Positions 34,901 to 47,261 of a stretch of DNA of 64,000 nt are shown here, piece after piece (the stretch's first letter is position 1; every line of letters starts with the position of its first letter). Made by a program: the position numbers and the translations under genes. The stretch is from Thermothelomyces thermophilus ATCC 42464 (Eukaryota > Ascomycota > Sordariomycetes > Sordariales > Chaetomiaceae): the NCBI RefSeq assembly GCF_000226095.1, contig NC_016475.1, positions 2,542,001 through 2,606,000 of the forward strand. The letters run 5' to 3'. The notes beneath the pieces are model-generated. The model did no database searches. It was not told the origin of the DNA and saw only the letters and a program-made list of their open reading frames with translations.

Positions 34901-37900
34901 GCGATCGTGACCGAGCGATCAACGACGGGTTGAATGATGTCCTGTAACGCGCGCGTCAAGGCTTGCCGGACGATCTCGTGCAGCTTGGCAGCGCTGACAA
35001 CCTCAGTCTGAGGAATCGAAAGGCTCGGCCCAAGGTCAGGAATGGTAAAGGCCGGGTGTGACGAGAGGGCATTGTTAACCCCGGGCATGCCGTTGAGGGA
35101 GAGATTTTCGAAATTCTCGAGAGCTTCCGGGCCCATCATGTCACCCAACTCCTCCACGGGAGCCCTATTAAGGATCTCGCCGGATGGTTCGATGGCTTTG
35201 TGGTCCAGATTGAGGCCCTTGCAGAGAACTTCAATCTCGAACTTGAGATTCAGCTTCAGCTCGGCATTGTGGTAAAGTTCAATTAGGAGATGAATAATGT
35301 CCATCAGCCAAGGATTAGGCGGCTTGAAGATGTTTGAGGACGCGCCCTGAATCAGCACCTTGCACACGAAGGGGATGACGACGATGAGGCGCTTGGTATC
35401 GTGTGCCTCGATAAGAAGCTGCTTGAACGCGATATTCTTATGTTTGATTGGTTTGTCTCGCGCCAGGGTCAGGAGACCAAGCCAGCCTCCGAGATTCTTA
35501 AGGTGCGCCCGTTCGGTAGAGTTCTGCATGGTCAGCTCTGAGTTGAGCATGCGTGATACGCTGATGTAGGTCTCGCGCAGCACCTCGGCCCATAACGCCT
35601 TATCCTCGAACTGCTTGACGAGTTCCAGGTATACGTGATGGTAGTTTGGCTGCATCTTCGCGCGCTCTTCGACCAGGTGGCTGGCGAACCACTGTTGATG
35701 TTTGACTTCCAGCATGTCGCGGATCTCCTTGAACATGGAATGCAGCGTGGTGTCGGTGAGGTTGTTGAGCACGAACTGGATCTTCCCTTGGGCCTCTTCG
35801 CTAGGGTCCTCGTACACAACACCAGGCGGAGGCGGGTCCACATTCACCGAGGTGAACGGCGGCGGATGCTGCTCCGATCCTAGGTTGTCCTCCCGGTTGC
35901 CGTTGGTCAAGCCGTCGTGCCCGATGATCCCGGAATTGGCCATGCCGGCGCCGTTGCGGGAGCGTGCGAGTTCCTCGTCGTGCTCGCGGACCACTTCCTC
36001 TGCCTTTTTCCATGCCTCGGTCCCCTGGAGACCGGGGATCTGGATGAGCTGTGCGCAGAAGCCCGGCCACTCCCGAAGGCGACCAAAGAGTTGCATCAAA
36101 GCTTGCAACCCAAACTTGTACATTGGCTCATCGGGATGGTGGTCTCGGACGGCCTCCAGGATCATGCCCAGCCCAATCTGCAGCGGAAGATCCGAGATCA
36201 GTTTGTGAGATATGATGCCGCCGAACAGAACTGCGGTCGTTGCCAGGGCCTCCAGCGGGTAGTCGACATAATGCGCGTACTCGTCAAACAAGCCGTGTAT
36301 CATGCACGCGAAGATGTCCTGGTCCAAGGGATCGCGGGACCGTTTGTACCGCTCCAGAATCTCGACAACGTTGCGAACTTGTATCTCGTCGCCGTACATC
36401 TTCTTGTAGTGCTCCTCCATCTTGGCATTGGCGGCTGGCGGGAGCGCATTCCCATCGCGCCCGTTCGCGTCGATGATGTCGTCGAAGCCCTCCCCATAGT
36501 TGATGAGCCTCGGGTACACGGTGATGCAGGTCCGTTGAACCACAATCAGCTCTTGCATTGGCGTCTTGGGCAAGAACTCCTCCAGGATCTGAAGCAGTGC
36601 ATGGACTGTCCGAACCTGCAAGGTTGTGCTCGCCTTGATGGGTGGTTGGCCTTCCGGAGGGCGCTGATACTGCAGCTCAAAGTTCGCCTTGATCAACAAG
36701 AACTGGAGCAGTGCCCTGGCCATCTCGGGAGCCCTATCGGCGTTCCTTCGAGCCCACTGCTGCAGATCTAGATAGCCTTCAGCATGGGCCAGGGCGGTAA
36801 GGTCAAGCCCGAAGCCGATCGGCAGGTAGACGAGCTCATCGAGCCAGTTCTGGCGGACAGCGTGCTCGAAAATGAGCGGCAGGCAGATAGGCTTCAGAGC
36901 GTGCGCGTCGATGAGCCGCTGCTTGACCCACTCCTTGTCCCTTCGCCAAAGGCTGTCCATGACAAAGTCGGCCTCGGGCGATCTTGTCAAGAAGTTATCG
37001 AAGAGCGACACTAGTGTATCTTCGGCCATGCTGGGCCAGGGCTTAGGGACGCCGAATGCCGAGACCACGAAGATGGCCAGGTTGCGGATGACCACGTCCT
37101 GAAAGAGGCGCTTGGCTTCGATGCTCTGCGAGGCGTGCATCGAGTGGAGCGCGACGTTAAAGACGGCAGAAAGGGCCGCCTCGGAGACGAGGGGGTGCTT
37201 CACGGCATGTGCTGCCGTCTCTCGTATCTGTGGCGACGACTGCGCGTACTCCTCTACCGTGAAGGTCGGTTTCAGCCTCGGGATTGTCGTCGCGTCCAGT
37301 TGTTCCGGTTTGAGGGATGCAAACGCGCAAATGAAGGAGAGCTGTGTTTCTGGGTTCTCCCACTCCCCACCCCACAAGCGCTGTATGTCGAAGCGGTCGC
37401 CGTCCTCCTGCGCTATCGGCAACAGGGCGTTGTACAGGCGCAAGAACTGGGCCGACGTCACCCGAGCCCCGCTGTGGTCGAAGCAGGAGACCACGTCCTG
37501 CCAGCTGAAGGTGTCGGGGAGAATGCGCCTGAGAGAAGCGACGAGGACCGAAGGATTATGCCGCGGTGTCTGGCTGATGGTCGTGTACATCAATGCCACC
37601 GACACTTGTTCCTCGCTGAGATGGACATTGGTGGGGCGGTTCTGTAGGAAGTTCGTGCACGTCTCCTCGTCCGCGGTGAACGCCGGACCTGTCCGGTGGA
37701 TATAGAGCGCAAGAGCGTTGGGCGGCTTATCAGCGAGCATCCGCACCAGATCGAGCGCCGAGAGCACTTGGGCCGGGGGTGGTTTGGCGTCGGGTGACTG
37801 GGCATATCTCTGCTGCACCTTGTGTTCCAACTCCCGCTTCGCCGCGGCGTTGAAGTTGGGGGGGTGCACTTGGATGAAGCGGTCGAGAAGCTCGGCGACG

Positions 37901-38800
37901 AAGTCGGGATCTAGGTCACGATGTTCTCCGTTTGCTTGGCTCAGGATATTGACAAATGTCGGGAAGTTGGTGGATAAGATGGCATCGGCTAAGAAAGAAA
38001 ACGACACGTTAGTGACGTCTGTTGACTTGCCTCGGGGCGGAGGCGGCGGCGTGCGGGGAAATGTCCGGCGTCAGCTCACCTTTAGTCTTCAAGTCGGCCC
38101 TAGATCCGAGCTTGAAGGCCAGAGCCAGCACTGTCTTTTGGAGAGCATCTAGTTGGAAGTGTTCCATGAAGCCGGAGAGGTCAAAGTCGCGGAATATATC
38201 CTCGGTGCCGGTCTCGATGGACTCCGCGATTTTTCTGGCCTGGGGGAATTCCCGAGACAGCTTCTTCATCTCGGCTACGAGCAAATGATGATTTCCCGGA
38301 TTCGGCCCCGGCCGATTGAGGCCCGGGAAGATCTGGGAGGCATTTGCGGCCACCAGTCGCGCGAAGTATCTTGTAAACACATCCATGCCGTGTTCATCGA
38401 GCAGCTGAGCAACAGGAGAGGGGGCGGGGGGGAGAAGTCAGCAAGCTTTCCGGAAGGAGAGGGGGGTGGGAATGGCGCGAAAGAAACTCGGTCGAAGGAG
38501 GAGGGGGGGGGGGATGCGGAAAGGGTGCGTGTGCCACGTTACCTTTCGCAGAGACTCGATCTGTGACTCCCACTTGCGAGGATCGTCCTTGTCCTCTTTG
38601 ATGGTGCTCAGAAGGAGATAAACCTGGGCGACTGCGATCTTGGTCAGGGAACTCGACCCAGTGGGGCTGCTGGTACTTGGGCTGGCACCCGCACTCAGCG
38701 CACCGGCGTGAGAGGGATGGGGAGAGTGGGCGGTGCCAGTGTAGAGGGGCTGCGCTGCTGGACTCGGCGAGAAGGTTCCCGGTCTGGGTTGGGGGACCAT
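31941..38800 (-). CDS. NOT1: CCR4-NOT scaffold subunit NOT1
   Basis: Four exons: 38800-38543, 38404-38080, 37988-32047 and 31982-31941; 2188 residues, close to the usual fungal NOT1 size. The N-terminus (from MVPQPRPGTFSP) is Pro/Ser-rich, then helical repeats begin (KIAVAQVYLLLSTIKEDKDD). Around residues 930-1125 lies the MIF4G-like CAF1-binding region (TLHSMFKEIRDMLEVKHQQW, WLGLLTLARDKPIKHKNIAF, IFKPPNPWLMDIIHLLIELY). Residues about 1205-1325 match the CAF40/CNOT9-binding DUF3819 (IIQPVVDRSVTIAAISTHQM). The C-terminal NOT module ends PQPWGLMITVLELLKN...FFELQFIKSTPE|VAQRFAEIL. NOT1 is the scaffold on which the deadenylases CAF1/CCR4 and NOT2-NOT3/5 assemble for mRNA decay. The 64-nt last intron is open in frame, so retention would give a different tail of about 30 residues. 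The start ATG is the best in-frame choice but not certain. Confidence 0.95.
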
Positions 38801-40417
38801 GGATCACCAGGGCGCGGAGACGGGAGGGAACGGCGACACTGCTATCCCCTACCGGACAGAGCCACGCCCACTTCCTCTCACTAAAGCTATATGGGCGCGG
38901 GAGGGTGCACGAAAGCGTGGGAGACGGACGGGTGTTGCTTGGCCGCGAGGGAGACGCACGAGGGGTTGTGGTGCGTCTTTCGGCAGCGCGGCGGACGGCG
39001 GTCTGCAGATTCGGGACTGGCAGAGCTGTCGGTCGGTCCGTAGGCGACGGAGCGGGTGAGAGATGGCAAGTCTTGTGATGGGGTTGGCTGGCTGTTTGGT
39101 TTGGCACTGGCAGCACGGCGTGCTTTTTTCGGCGTCGGAGGGCCGGCGGAAAGAAATGGGTCTGGCTGGAGCTAACTGACGGACCAGGCTGGCCTGCTCC
39201 TGTGTGTGCTGGGGTCCGTGCTGAGTGAGGCGAGGAGGAAGTGGAAGTGGCTTGCCTGCCTCTTTGGCCTGACACGAGCACTTTGGGGTCGGGTGCTCTT
39301 GGCTTCCAAGGGCTTGAACTGGAAGTTGCTGCCTTGTGAATCGGGCATAAACCCTTTTTTCTGTGCTTGCAGCCTGCAGCGTCGGGTGGAGATGAGCGGC
39401 AACCTCAGGTTTCCAGTCTTGGACTGCCCCATTCATTCCAGTACACGAATAATAAGTAACGAATCCCGTGCTCTGTAGTCAACTTCCTCTGAGTCCCGGA
39501 AACGACCTTACCTTGGCTGCACCCAATAATTCTCTGCAATAAGCCAAGCAAGCTGCTGAGCGATTGTGTCTGCGAACAAGCTCAAGGCCGAACCTGTCTG
39601 TCCCGTATCTTATCCCGTTCGCATGGCGACAGAGACACAGCAGCTATTCGTTGCTTTCCCTCCATACTCTCAGAGCAGAATCTCTAGAGTCGTTTCTGAT
39701 GCTAATTTTTGTTTTTGTATTCCATTCCTGATACGGAGCACCTAATTGTCCCATTGATTCACACCTTTTCGAAGATGACGGCTCTTCTGCCCCGGCCCGT
39801 CAGCCACTGTTCAACGCACATTGGGCGACCACTCTCTGTTCTGAACTACTGCTTATCAAGAGGAACAAACACCGTTTCCAAGAATGATTTACATAATCTT
39901 GTCGGTCAGACTGACTCGCAAGACGACATTGGATCGCCATGCGGGCGTTCCATCGTGATCGCAGCTTGTCAGGTTAAGCGGACTTCATCGCGCCCAATTT
40001 GGGCTTCGCGCCCCGCCTCGCGACCAATCGAGAGCTTACATGCATACGCTAAGGTTACAACCGAAGCCAGCCCCCAGCAACCCATGACCGATCTCATCGT
40101 GTACTGTACACTATGTGCATAACTTGTACAGTACATGCATTGTGGAATCCAGGGGGTTGGGTAAGGGGGGAGAGAATTCGGGCGTTGCCGCCCACGGCAA
40201 CGACCCATGGCGCAAGGAGCCTTGCCGCGTCCCGCTTTCTCGGCTGACTTTGGTAGCGCGCAGAAATCCTGAGAACATGGTGGTACTCCGTATTTCGAGC
40301 GCCCATTTCGTCCTCCAGGAACGACCCTTTTTTTGGTCCGACCAGGCCTGATCTCAGTTCTCGACAGTGAGCGTTCTGCGAGCGCGGGAGTTGCGCCCAA
40401 GCGGCCGACGGAATTTG
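38801..40417. promoter_or_regulatory. Divergent promoter region, NOT1 and hydrolase-CorA gene
   Basis: 1.6 kb separates the two start codons. No gene is seen. GTA/TAC-rich words occur at about 40098-40138 (GTGTACTGTACAC, TTGTACAGTACATG) and TACTCCGTA at 40284-40292. The 38801-39480 part reads open in several frames and is probably the NOT1 leader. Confidence 0.5.
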
Positions 40418-43400
40418 ATGGATCCAAACAACAGCCAAAACAACCCCACCCATAGGGCTGAAGTCGCACCAGGAGACACCGCTGGTGTTCCCGCTGGTGC
40501 TGTTGCTGCTGCTGCCGCCGCGGCCGCGGCCGTTGCCGTTGGCCACGTTCAAGCCAAGGACTTCTCGGCAACAGCTTCCGGTGACAGTGCCACCATAAAG
40601 GAACACACAAACCAGGCTCGCCAAAGCCCAGGAAACCAGCCTGCTCCGGCCAGTTCGGCCGACGACGACACAGGACCCCGCTTTGTGGCAGTCGACGGCG
40701 ATGTGGGCGGCCCCGGTCCCAATGAAACCTTTGTCGATGTTATCGCAGTGCCTTGTCCGGGTGCTGACCCGATCGATACCTGGACCGTTGGCGTCGAGCC
40801 TTGGTCTAACACCAGCAACCCCAGCGATGCTGGATCACGCAGTTCGTTGTACAGACCTGGCCCGTGGGTCACAAGGAACTTGCGCAAGGCAGCTAGCATT
40901 GCGAGAGTCTTTCTCTACAGGCATCGCTCACTAGAGAATGGCATGACTCTGAGGTCGTTGGCAAGAGATCTGTTGGACAAGGTGGAACAGATCCGTAATG
41001 TGTCTGTGGGTATACCGGCATGGCCTCTGCTTGAACCGTGCATGCTGACTCTCCGGCAAGATCGCGCGGCCTCTATTCTTCGTCGGCCATAGTATTGGTG
41101 GCTTAGTCGTCAAGGAGGCATTAGTCTTGGCCAAAGGGTCTCCCCAATACCGGACGATAGTGGACAACTGCTACGGTGTTAGTTTCTTCGGTGAGTTGGT
41201 TCTTCTTTACTCTTCAAAGCTTGCAAGTTCGGAAACTGACCCTCAAAAGGCACGCCGCACAGGGGTTCGAGTTACATGTCCATGAAGAACCTTAAGGAGA
41301 GTATCCGAGAGCTTCTTCGCCTACAAGCACCCCTTCCTCGGTCGTTGACGGATGAAATTAACGTCCGAAATACGGCCTTAACTGATCTCCATGACCAGTT
41401 TGTGGACATGGCGAGCGAGTTTCGCCTCTGGTCATTTTACGAAACTCGGGAGTCGTTGCTTTCAGGCTCAGCTGGATTCTCCAATGAGGTGCAGTTCGGA
41501 GTCCCGTTGGTATCGGTCAAGTCTGCACTTCTCGACGTCTGGCAGGAAGACGTCTTTGCAGTCGACAGCGATCATGCCCACCTCGCTTCGTTTGGGCCGA
41601 CCAACGTGCGCATCATGGACTCGTACCTCGCTGATTTCGCCCAGGCCATTGAGAGAGCAGCGAAACTTAGCCTCGCCCATCCTCACACGCCGCTTCATTT
41701 GAGGTCGCTCGTCAAGGTTGAGGTCATTGGTTTTTACGAGGACCCAGACGCGGTGTTGGCATCCCCTCGGCAGCAGCAAGGCGGAGAGAATGGCTCCGTC
41801 ATCCGCCTCTATTCCACGAAATACCCTTACAAGGAGTTCCTCAAAAAGGGGCCAGATCGTTGCCTCGCCGAACGGCTCCTCAAAGGACATAAGAGGCGGC
41901 CTAGCCAGCGAAGCATTGGCGATGACGCCGAGGAAGAGCGCTCGACTCGACAGCCCAGGGAAGAGCATGCCGTGCCCAGCCTCCCGCGTCATCAGACTGA
42001 TGCGACGCAAAGCAGCGACTCGCCAGAGATTGTCATCACGAGTCCGCTAGAAAGACCACCGCTGCTGAGGGTACCGGCCCAGTCAGAACCGAGCGTTCGC
42101 CCCTCGAGCCCCGAGAGCGAGGCGAGTGTCAGCACCACCGTGTCAGATCCAGTTCTGCCGTTTAGCCACAATTTTACCGAAGAGGACGCCCACACTATTG
42201 ACTTGCTAGCTAAACAGCAGGCGAAGCTGCTGATGAAGGAGCATGGACTCTCCGCCACCGCTGGTTTCTCCAGGCCTAGTCCATCGCTGAGAAAGTTCAT
42301 GTGGGTCCATACGCCGTTCAACAATCCCGTCTGGGTCAAGGTATGAAACGATTCCGAAAACTGCGCCCTGCAATCTGGATTCCGGACGCTGACCATGTCG
42401 AGCAGGAAATCTTTGCTACTCTGTCAAGGACTCAAGGGTTGGATTTCTCGCGGCTCTTTGATTACGATAATTGGGTGTCGAAGCAGGTCCAGAACCGAAA
42501 TTCCGACTCGCAGCCTGCGTATCTCAAAGCAACCTGCAAGTACCTCTCGGCTGCAGACCGTCCGGGCTCGCCTCGGATCCCTTCGCCTCGGTTCAGCCCT
42601 CCCAATATGGGAATCACGCCCAACTGCTTCTACCTCTACCTCCCTTATCTTCACTTTGATACGTATCACAGCATGGTCCGTCGTCGAAAACTGATCGCGA
42701 AGCGCCGGAGCCATGGGAGAGCAAAGCCTGTGCCCAAATGGGTCGAGGAGGAGAACCTCGAGCTCAAGATGATCTGGGAGTATATTGGGTTCGACCCACC
42801 CTTGAATTGCCGACGGACCTTGGACCAGTTCGGACACGGCTCCCTGAGAGACACCCATTCGCGGGACGATGACCAGATGCTGTACAAGCTCACCAAGAAG
42901 GACACTCATTCCCCATGGAAGCAGATGGGAGATTGTAGCTCAACACGATCGCTCGCTGGGCACCCCCTGGATTCTCCGAGGGAGTCCTCGTCAAGCCTCT
43001 ATAGTGACGCAGATGCTGAGATTGGGGCGGATCCCGGGTCCGAGCTCAAGGATGGTCCTGTCCTTATGGTCGACCAGTTATGGCTCTGGTCTATCGACAT
43101 GAGTAAGTCCGTGTCTGCTGAGCTTCCCGAGCGGCAATGCTGATTTCTGTTTCAGACACCTTGGTAACGTTTTTCTCCAAGCGAGAATCAAGCCCAACCG
43201 AGGGGACGCTTTTCCAGCAGGCGGATCTGCGAAGCAGCGTCTACAACGAGCTGAATGGCGATCTAACGGGAAGAACTGAAAACACTCTGGACCTCGCGGC
43301 GTTGATCGTGTGGCACGCCGTGACTGTTCTTCTCGACCGATCCACGCACCCTGATCTCGAGGTATTCCGCATCTTTGACGAGGCCATCGGTATGCTGGTA

Positions 43401-44518
43401 GGTTTTCAACCCGTTTTAGCATCAACGTTGAGACAAGCGGCTGAGGATTTGTGTTGCAGGCGGAGAGGATGACCCTGAACATGAAACAATTCCGGATTAA
43501 CGCTCTTCACTTGGATGCCGGGGATGATGATGACGAGTCGGACGATTCGGACATGGAGGCGGAGAGCCCGTCAGCAATTAAGAAGCGGCACAGGCGCGAG
43601 CTTGAACGAGCGGAACGTGAAAATAGGGAAAACACATCAGCACTGCTAGAACTACGCGACCTAGAAGACGAGTTGACGACACTCCAGAAGCTCTTTGAGA
43701 TGCAGGACTCGACCGTTCGCCAGATGAAGGAAATATATACGAGCAAGGAGTTCAACGAGGTTACCAAGGCTGGGCAGGAACACCTCGATGAGGCGCTCGA
43801 CTATCTGGACGATTTCAGGCAGCAGACCGCGGAGATGCTCAGGAGAGTGGAAGTCACGAGGAACGATGTAAGTTGGCTGTGGCGGGTGATGCTGCCGACT
43901 TTGGATCCGCACTGACACTTCATTTTACCCTGTTTTTTATAGTACGAGAAAATGCTTGAGATGGCACAGCGTCAAGCGCAGGTCGACGAGGTCCGCTGGT
44001 CGCGTCTGCAAGCCGAACTTGCATCGAGCCAAAACCTTTCAGTCATGATCTTCACCACGTTCACCGTCATCTTTTTGCCCCTGACCTTCTTTACCGGGTT
44101 GTTTGGCATGAATACGACCGAGTGGCAGGACGAGAATATTCCCAGCCTGAAGGAGATTGGTGCTATCTCGCTCCCAGCATCGTTTCTGCTGATCGTGTTG
44201 TCGCTGGTGGCGGCCTTCAGCTGGCGCGTGCAGAGCGCCTTTAAAACGACGTACAAGGGAATCAAGACGTCGTGGAAGGTGCTCAAGGGTCTATACTCCG
44301 AGCGACTGGAGCCGACGTGGAGGAAGGAGGCCAAGAGAAGAAAGAGGGAAGAAAAAAGGAGGCGGCACAAGGAGCAGATGATGGCGCCGGACGACCAGAG
44401 CTACGACTTCTGGGCCATGGTCAAGAGGCAGCAGAGAGCGGTGAGGACGCAGATCCCGATACAAAACGTCAACGGGTCGCCGACGGGGGATGACTGGATG
44501 AAGCGGAAGATGTTATGA
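40418..44518 (+). CDS. Serine hydrolase (SesB/DUF676-like) fused to CorA-like membrane domain
   Basis: Seven exons: 40418-41005, 41061-41190, 41250-42340, 42406-43102, 43156-43397, 43460-43867 and 43943-44518; 1243 residues. After an Ala-rich N-terminus, residues about 100-370 look like an alpha/beta hydrolase: nucleophile elbow FFVGHSIGGLVVKEAL (Ser207), YGVSFFGTPHRGSSY, and a likely catalytic His in VDSDHAHLASFG (near 348). The middle (MWVHTPFNNPVWVK, LYLPYLHFDTYHSMVRRR, NCRRTLDQFGHGSLRDTHSR, VLMVDQLWLWSID) is the conserved region that precedes CorA domains in many fungal ankyrin-CorA proteins. An acidic coiled coil leads to two transmembrane helices (about 1084-1104 and 1124-1145) with the CorA signature GMN at 1107-1109. 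CorA family members carry Mg2+ or other divalent ions; here transport is unproven. The first intron uses GTGGGT, chosen because it alone keeps phase to the hydrolase motif. Confidence 0.85.
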
Positions 44519-45244
44519 GATATCAGCTGCCACGTTAGCCCATATAATAGGCTCTTTGGATGGGATGCCGACGGCCTCTGGACGCTTGGAACGGACTGCG
44601 TCTACGAACGAGGCTGCGAGGACACCTCGTTTATCATGCAGCAGGTGTTTTGTTCCCACGTCGATATTTATTTTACCCTGTTGACAGATTCCATTCCTTT
44701 CGAACCCAAAAAGGAAGGCAGCCCAACACGTGCTTACCCAAGTATATCTTTGCCAGACGTGCTTAATGTGCATACCACTCCTTCCCTCCCTGTCAGTCAC
44801 GCGACAGAAGGTCGGCAGTCTCCTGAGAGAGAGGGCAGGGAAAGTGGATACGTCGGGTATTCCTGGGCTCGGCTTTCCTCGGGTAAGCGGGGACCGAGTG
44901 TGCTCCCCAGGCTCCGCTTCGGAGGACGCACAGACACGTTTTGCAATGCCAAAACGTCAATTGGCGGGCAACATCGGCGGAAACGTCATTAACAGGGCCG
45001 GAGAGAAGACGCAACCCCAGATCGAACGTTCCGAGGGGAGAAAAGAGTGAGCGGAGTTAGGGCGGCGAAAGGGTCTCTCTTCAGCCCGCGAAAGCGCCTG
45101 CATTTTAAGAGTAGCGGGCTTCGAGATCAATTGCTAGGAGGTTCAATCCAATTAACCCCTCCATCGCGGGGCCACTCAATTGCATTCCCGGTTTTAATTT
45201 TTTTTTTTCATTGCGCCCGTCACCGTTTTCGGCGCGCAGCAGCC
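44519..45244. promoter_or_regulatory. Intergenic region upstream of ETF-QO
   Basis: A 726-nt interval between tandem genes. A T-run (45199-45209) lies about 35 nt before the ETF-QO start codon. GGTTCAATCC at 45139 resembles a tRNA B box but no cloverleaf can be drawn around it. Confidence 0.45.
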
Positions 45245-47261
45245 ATGTCGGCCTCTGCACGTCTTACAGCCAGCCTCTGCCGGAGGGCCGCGGCAGGCCC
45301 CGCGCCGGCGTCGACAATACGATTGCGACAGGCCCGCGGTATCAGGAGCTTGTCTTCGGCCACGCCGAGCCGGTTTCGTCGACGTCCTGATGTGCGGTCG
45401 ACACACGCCGGCGCCCTCGCCACGCGAGCCACCCGGAGACACCTGTCGACGACCCCCGCGCGACTCTACGCCGAGGCCGATGACTCCTTCGATCCCGCGA
45501 GCATTGAGCGCGAGAGTGACCAAGTCGACGTCTGTATCGTAGGTGGTGGCCCCGCGGGCCTGTCGGCGGCCATCCGGCTGAAGCAGCTAGCGAACGAAGC
45601 GGGCAATGAGGATTTCAGGGTGCTGCTGCTTGAGAAGGCTGGCGAGCTCGGGGCGCACATCCTGTCGGGCGCTGTGATCCAGCCAACGGCGATCAACGAA
45701 CTCATACCCGACTGGCTCGATGAGCAAAACGAGAACCGCTTCACCGGCGCGACGCCCGCCGGCAAGGACAGCATGCGCTTCCTGACGAAAAGCATGGCGA
45801 TCCCGGTGCCTACCCCGCCGCAGATGAACAACCATGGGAATTACATCATCAGCCTGAACGAGTTTACAAAGTGGCTCGGCGAGCGCGCGGAGGAGGTCGG
45901 CGTCGAGGTGTACCCCGGCTTTGCCGCGAGCGAGGTGCTCTTCGGGCCCGACGGGAGTGTCACGGGCGTGGCGACCAACGATCTCGGCATTGGGCGCAAC
46001 GGGAAGCCCAAGGATACCTTTGAGCGGGGTATGGAGTTCCACGCGCGCGTCACCCTGTTCGGCGAGGGTTGCCACGGCAGCCTGAGCAAGCAGGTCATCA
46101 AGAAGTTCGACCTGCGACGAGACAGCCAACCGCAGACGTACGGGTTGGGAATCAAGGAGGTGTGGGAGGTGCAGCCGGAGAAGTTCAAGAAGGGCGAGAT
46201 CACGCACTCGATGGGCTGGCCACTTCCCTACGACACTTACGGTGGCGCCTGGATGTACCACTTTGGCGACAACCTCGTCAGCATCGGCCAGGTCGTCGCG
46301 CTCGACTATTCCAACCCGTGGCTGTCCCCTTACGGCGAGTTCCAAAAGCTCAAGCAGCACCCGCTGTACCGCAACGTGCTCGAGGGTGGCAAGTGCATCT
46401 CGTACGGGGCGCGCGCCCTCATCGAGGGGGGTTTCCAGTCGATCCCCAAGGTCGCCTTCCCCGGCGGCGCTCTGATCGGCGACTCGGCCGGGTTCGTCAA
46501 CGTGCCCAAGGTCAAGGGCACGCACAACGCCATGAAGTCGGGCATGCTCGCGGCCGAGGCCGCCTGGAACGCGCTCAAGGAGAGCTCCGACTCGGGTGCC
46601 GTCTTCCTCTACGAGTACGAGGACGCGCTCCGCAAGTCGTCCATCTGGAAAGAGCTCAAGGAGGTCCGCAACATGCGGCCTTCGTTCCACAACCCGCTCG
46701 GCGTGTACGGCGGCATGCTCTACTCCGGGCTCGAGGCCTTCGTCCTCAAGGGCCGCGTGCCCTGGACGCTGCGCCACAAGGTGCCCGACCACGCGGCCAC
46801 CAAGAGGGCCGACGAGTGCAAGAAGATCGAGTACCCCAAGCCCGACGGCAAGCTCACCTTTGACATCCTCACCAGCGTCTCGCGCACCGGCACCAACCAC
46901 GAGGAGGACCAGCCCGTGCACCTGCAGGTCAAGGACTGGGACAAGCACACCGCCGAGACGTGGCCGCCCTTCAAGGGGCTAGAGAACCGCTTCTGCCCGG
47001 CCGGCGTGTATGAGTACGTCGAGGACGCGTCCAAGCCGGAGGGCGTGCGGTTCCAGATCAACGCGCAAAAGTACGTTCCCCTCCGTCCTGCGTCTCCTCT
47101 CCCCTCTTCTCTCGTCTCCTACTCCTACCTTTCCTACAGTCTGCTAAGTGTGAACCCACAGCTGCATCCACTGCAAGACGTGCGATATCAAGGCCCCCAA
47201 CCAGGACATCAACTGGCAGGTGCCCCAGGGCGGCGAGGGTCCCAAGTACTACATGACTTGA
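45245..47261 (+). CDS. Electron transfer flavoprotein-ubiquinone oxidoreductase, mitochondrial
   Basis: Two exons: 45245-47070 and 47162-47261; 641 residues. The first 80 residues are Arg/Ser/Ala-rich without early acids, a mitochondrial presequence. Residues 95-110 carry the FAD dinucleotide fold ([19 protein letters not shown]). Family signatures follow: [66 protein letters not shown]. The C-terminal [4Fe-4S] ligands are FCPAGVYEY in exon 1 and [15 protein letters not shown] in exon 2. The enzyme accepts electrons from ETF, reduced by acyl-CoA and branched-chain/choline-type dehydrogenases, and passes them to ubiquinone at the inner membrane. The 91-nt intron separates the first cluster cysteine from the other three and is open in frame if retained. 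Identification is secure. Confidence 0.96.

Noticed and set aside
45130-45160. tRNA-like B box GGTTCAATCC
   Set aside because: The flanking bases do not form a T-arm or acceptor stem and no A box is properly spaced upstream.
45587-46948. 453-codon minus-strand frame over ETF-QO
   Set aside because: Antisense shadow of a secure gene; composition is Leu/Arg/Glu/Gly without any family signature.
40418-47261. Functional gene cluster of transporter, hydrolase-CorA and ETF-QO genes
   Set aside because: The genes belong to unrelated pathways and nothing shows co-regulation; adjacency alone is not evidence.
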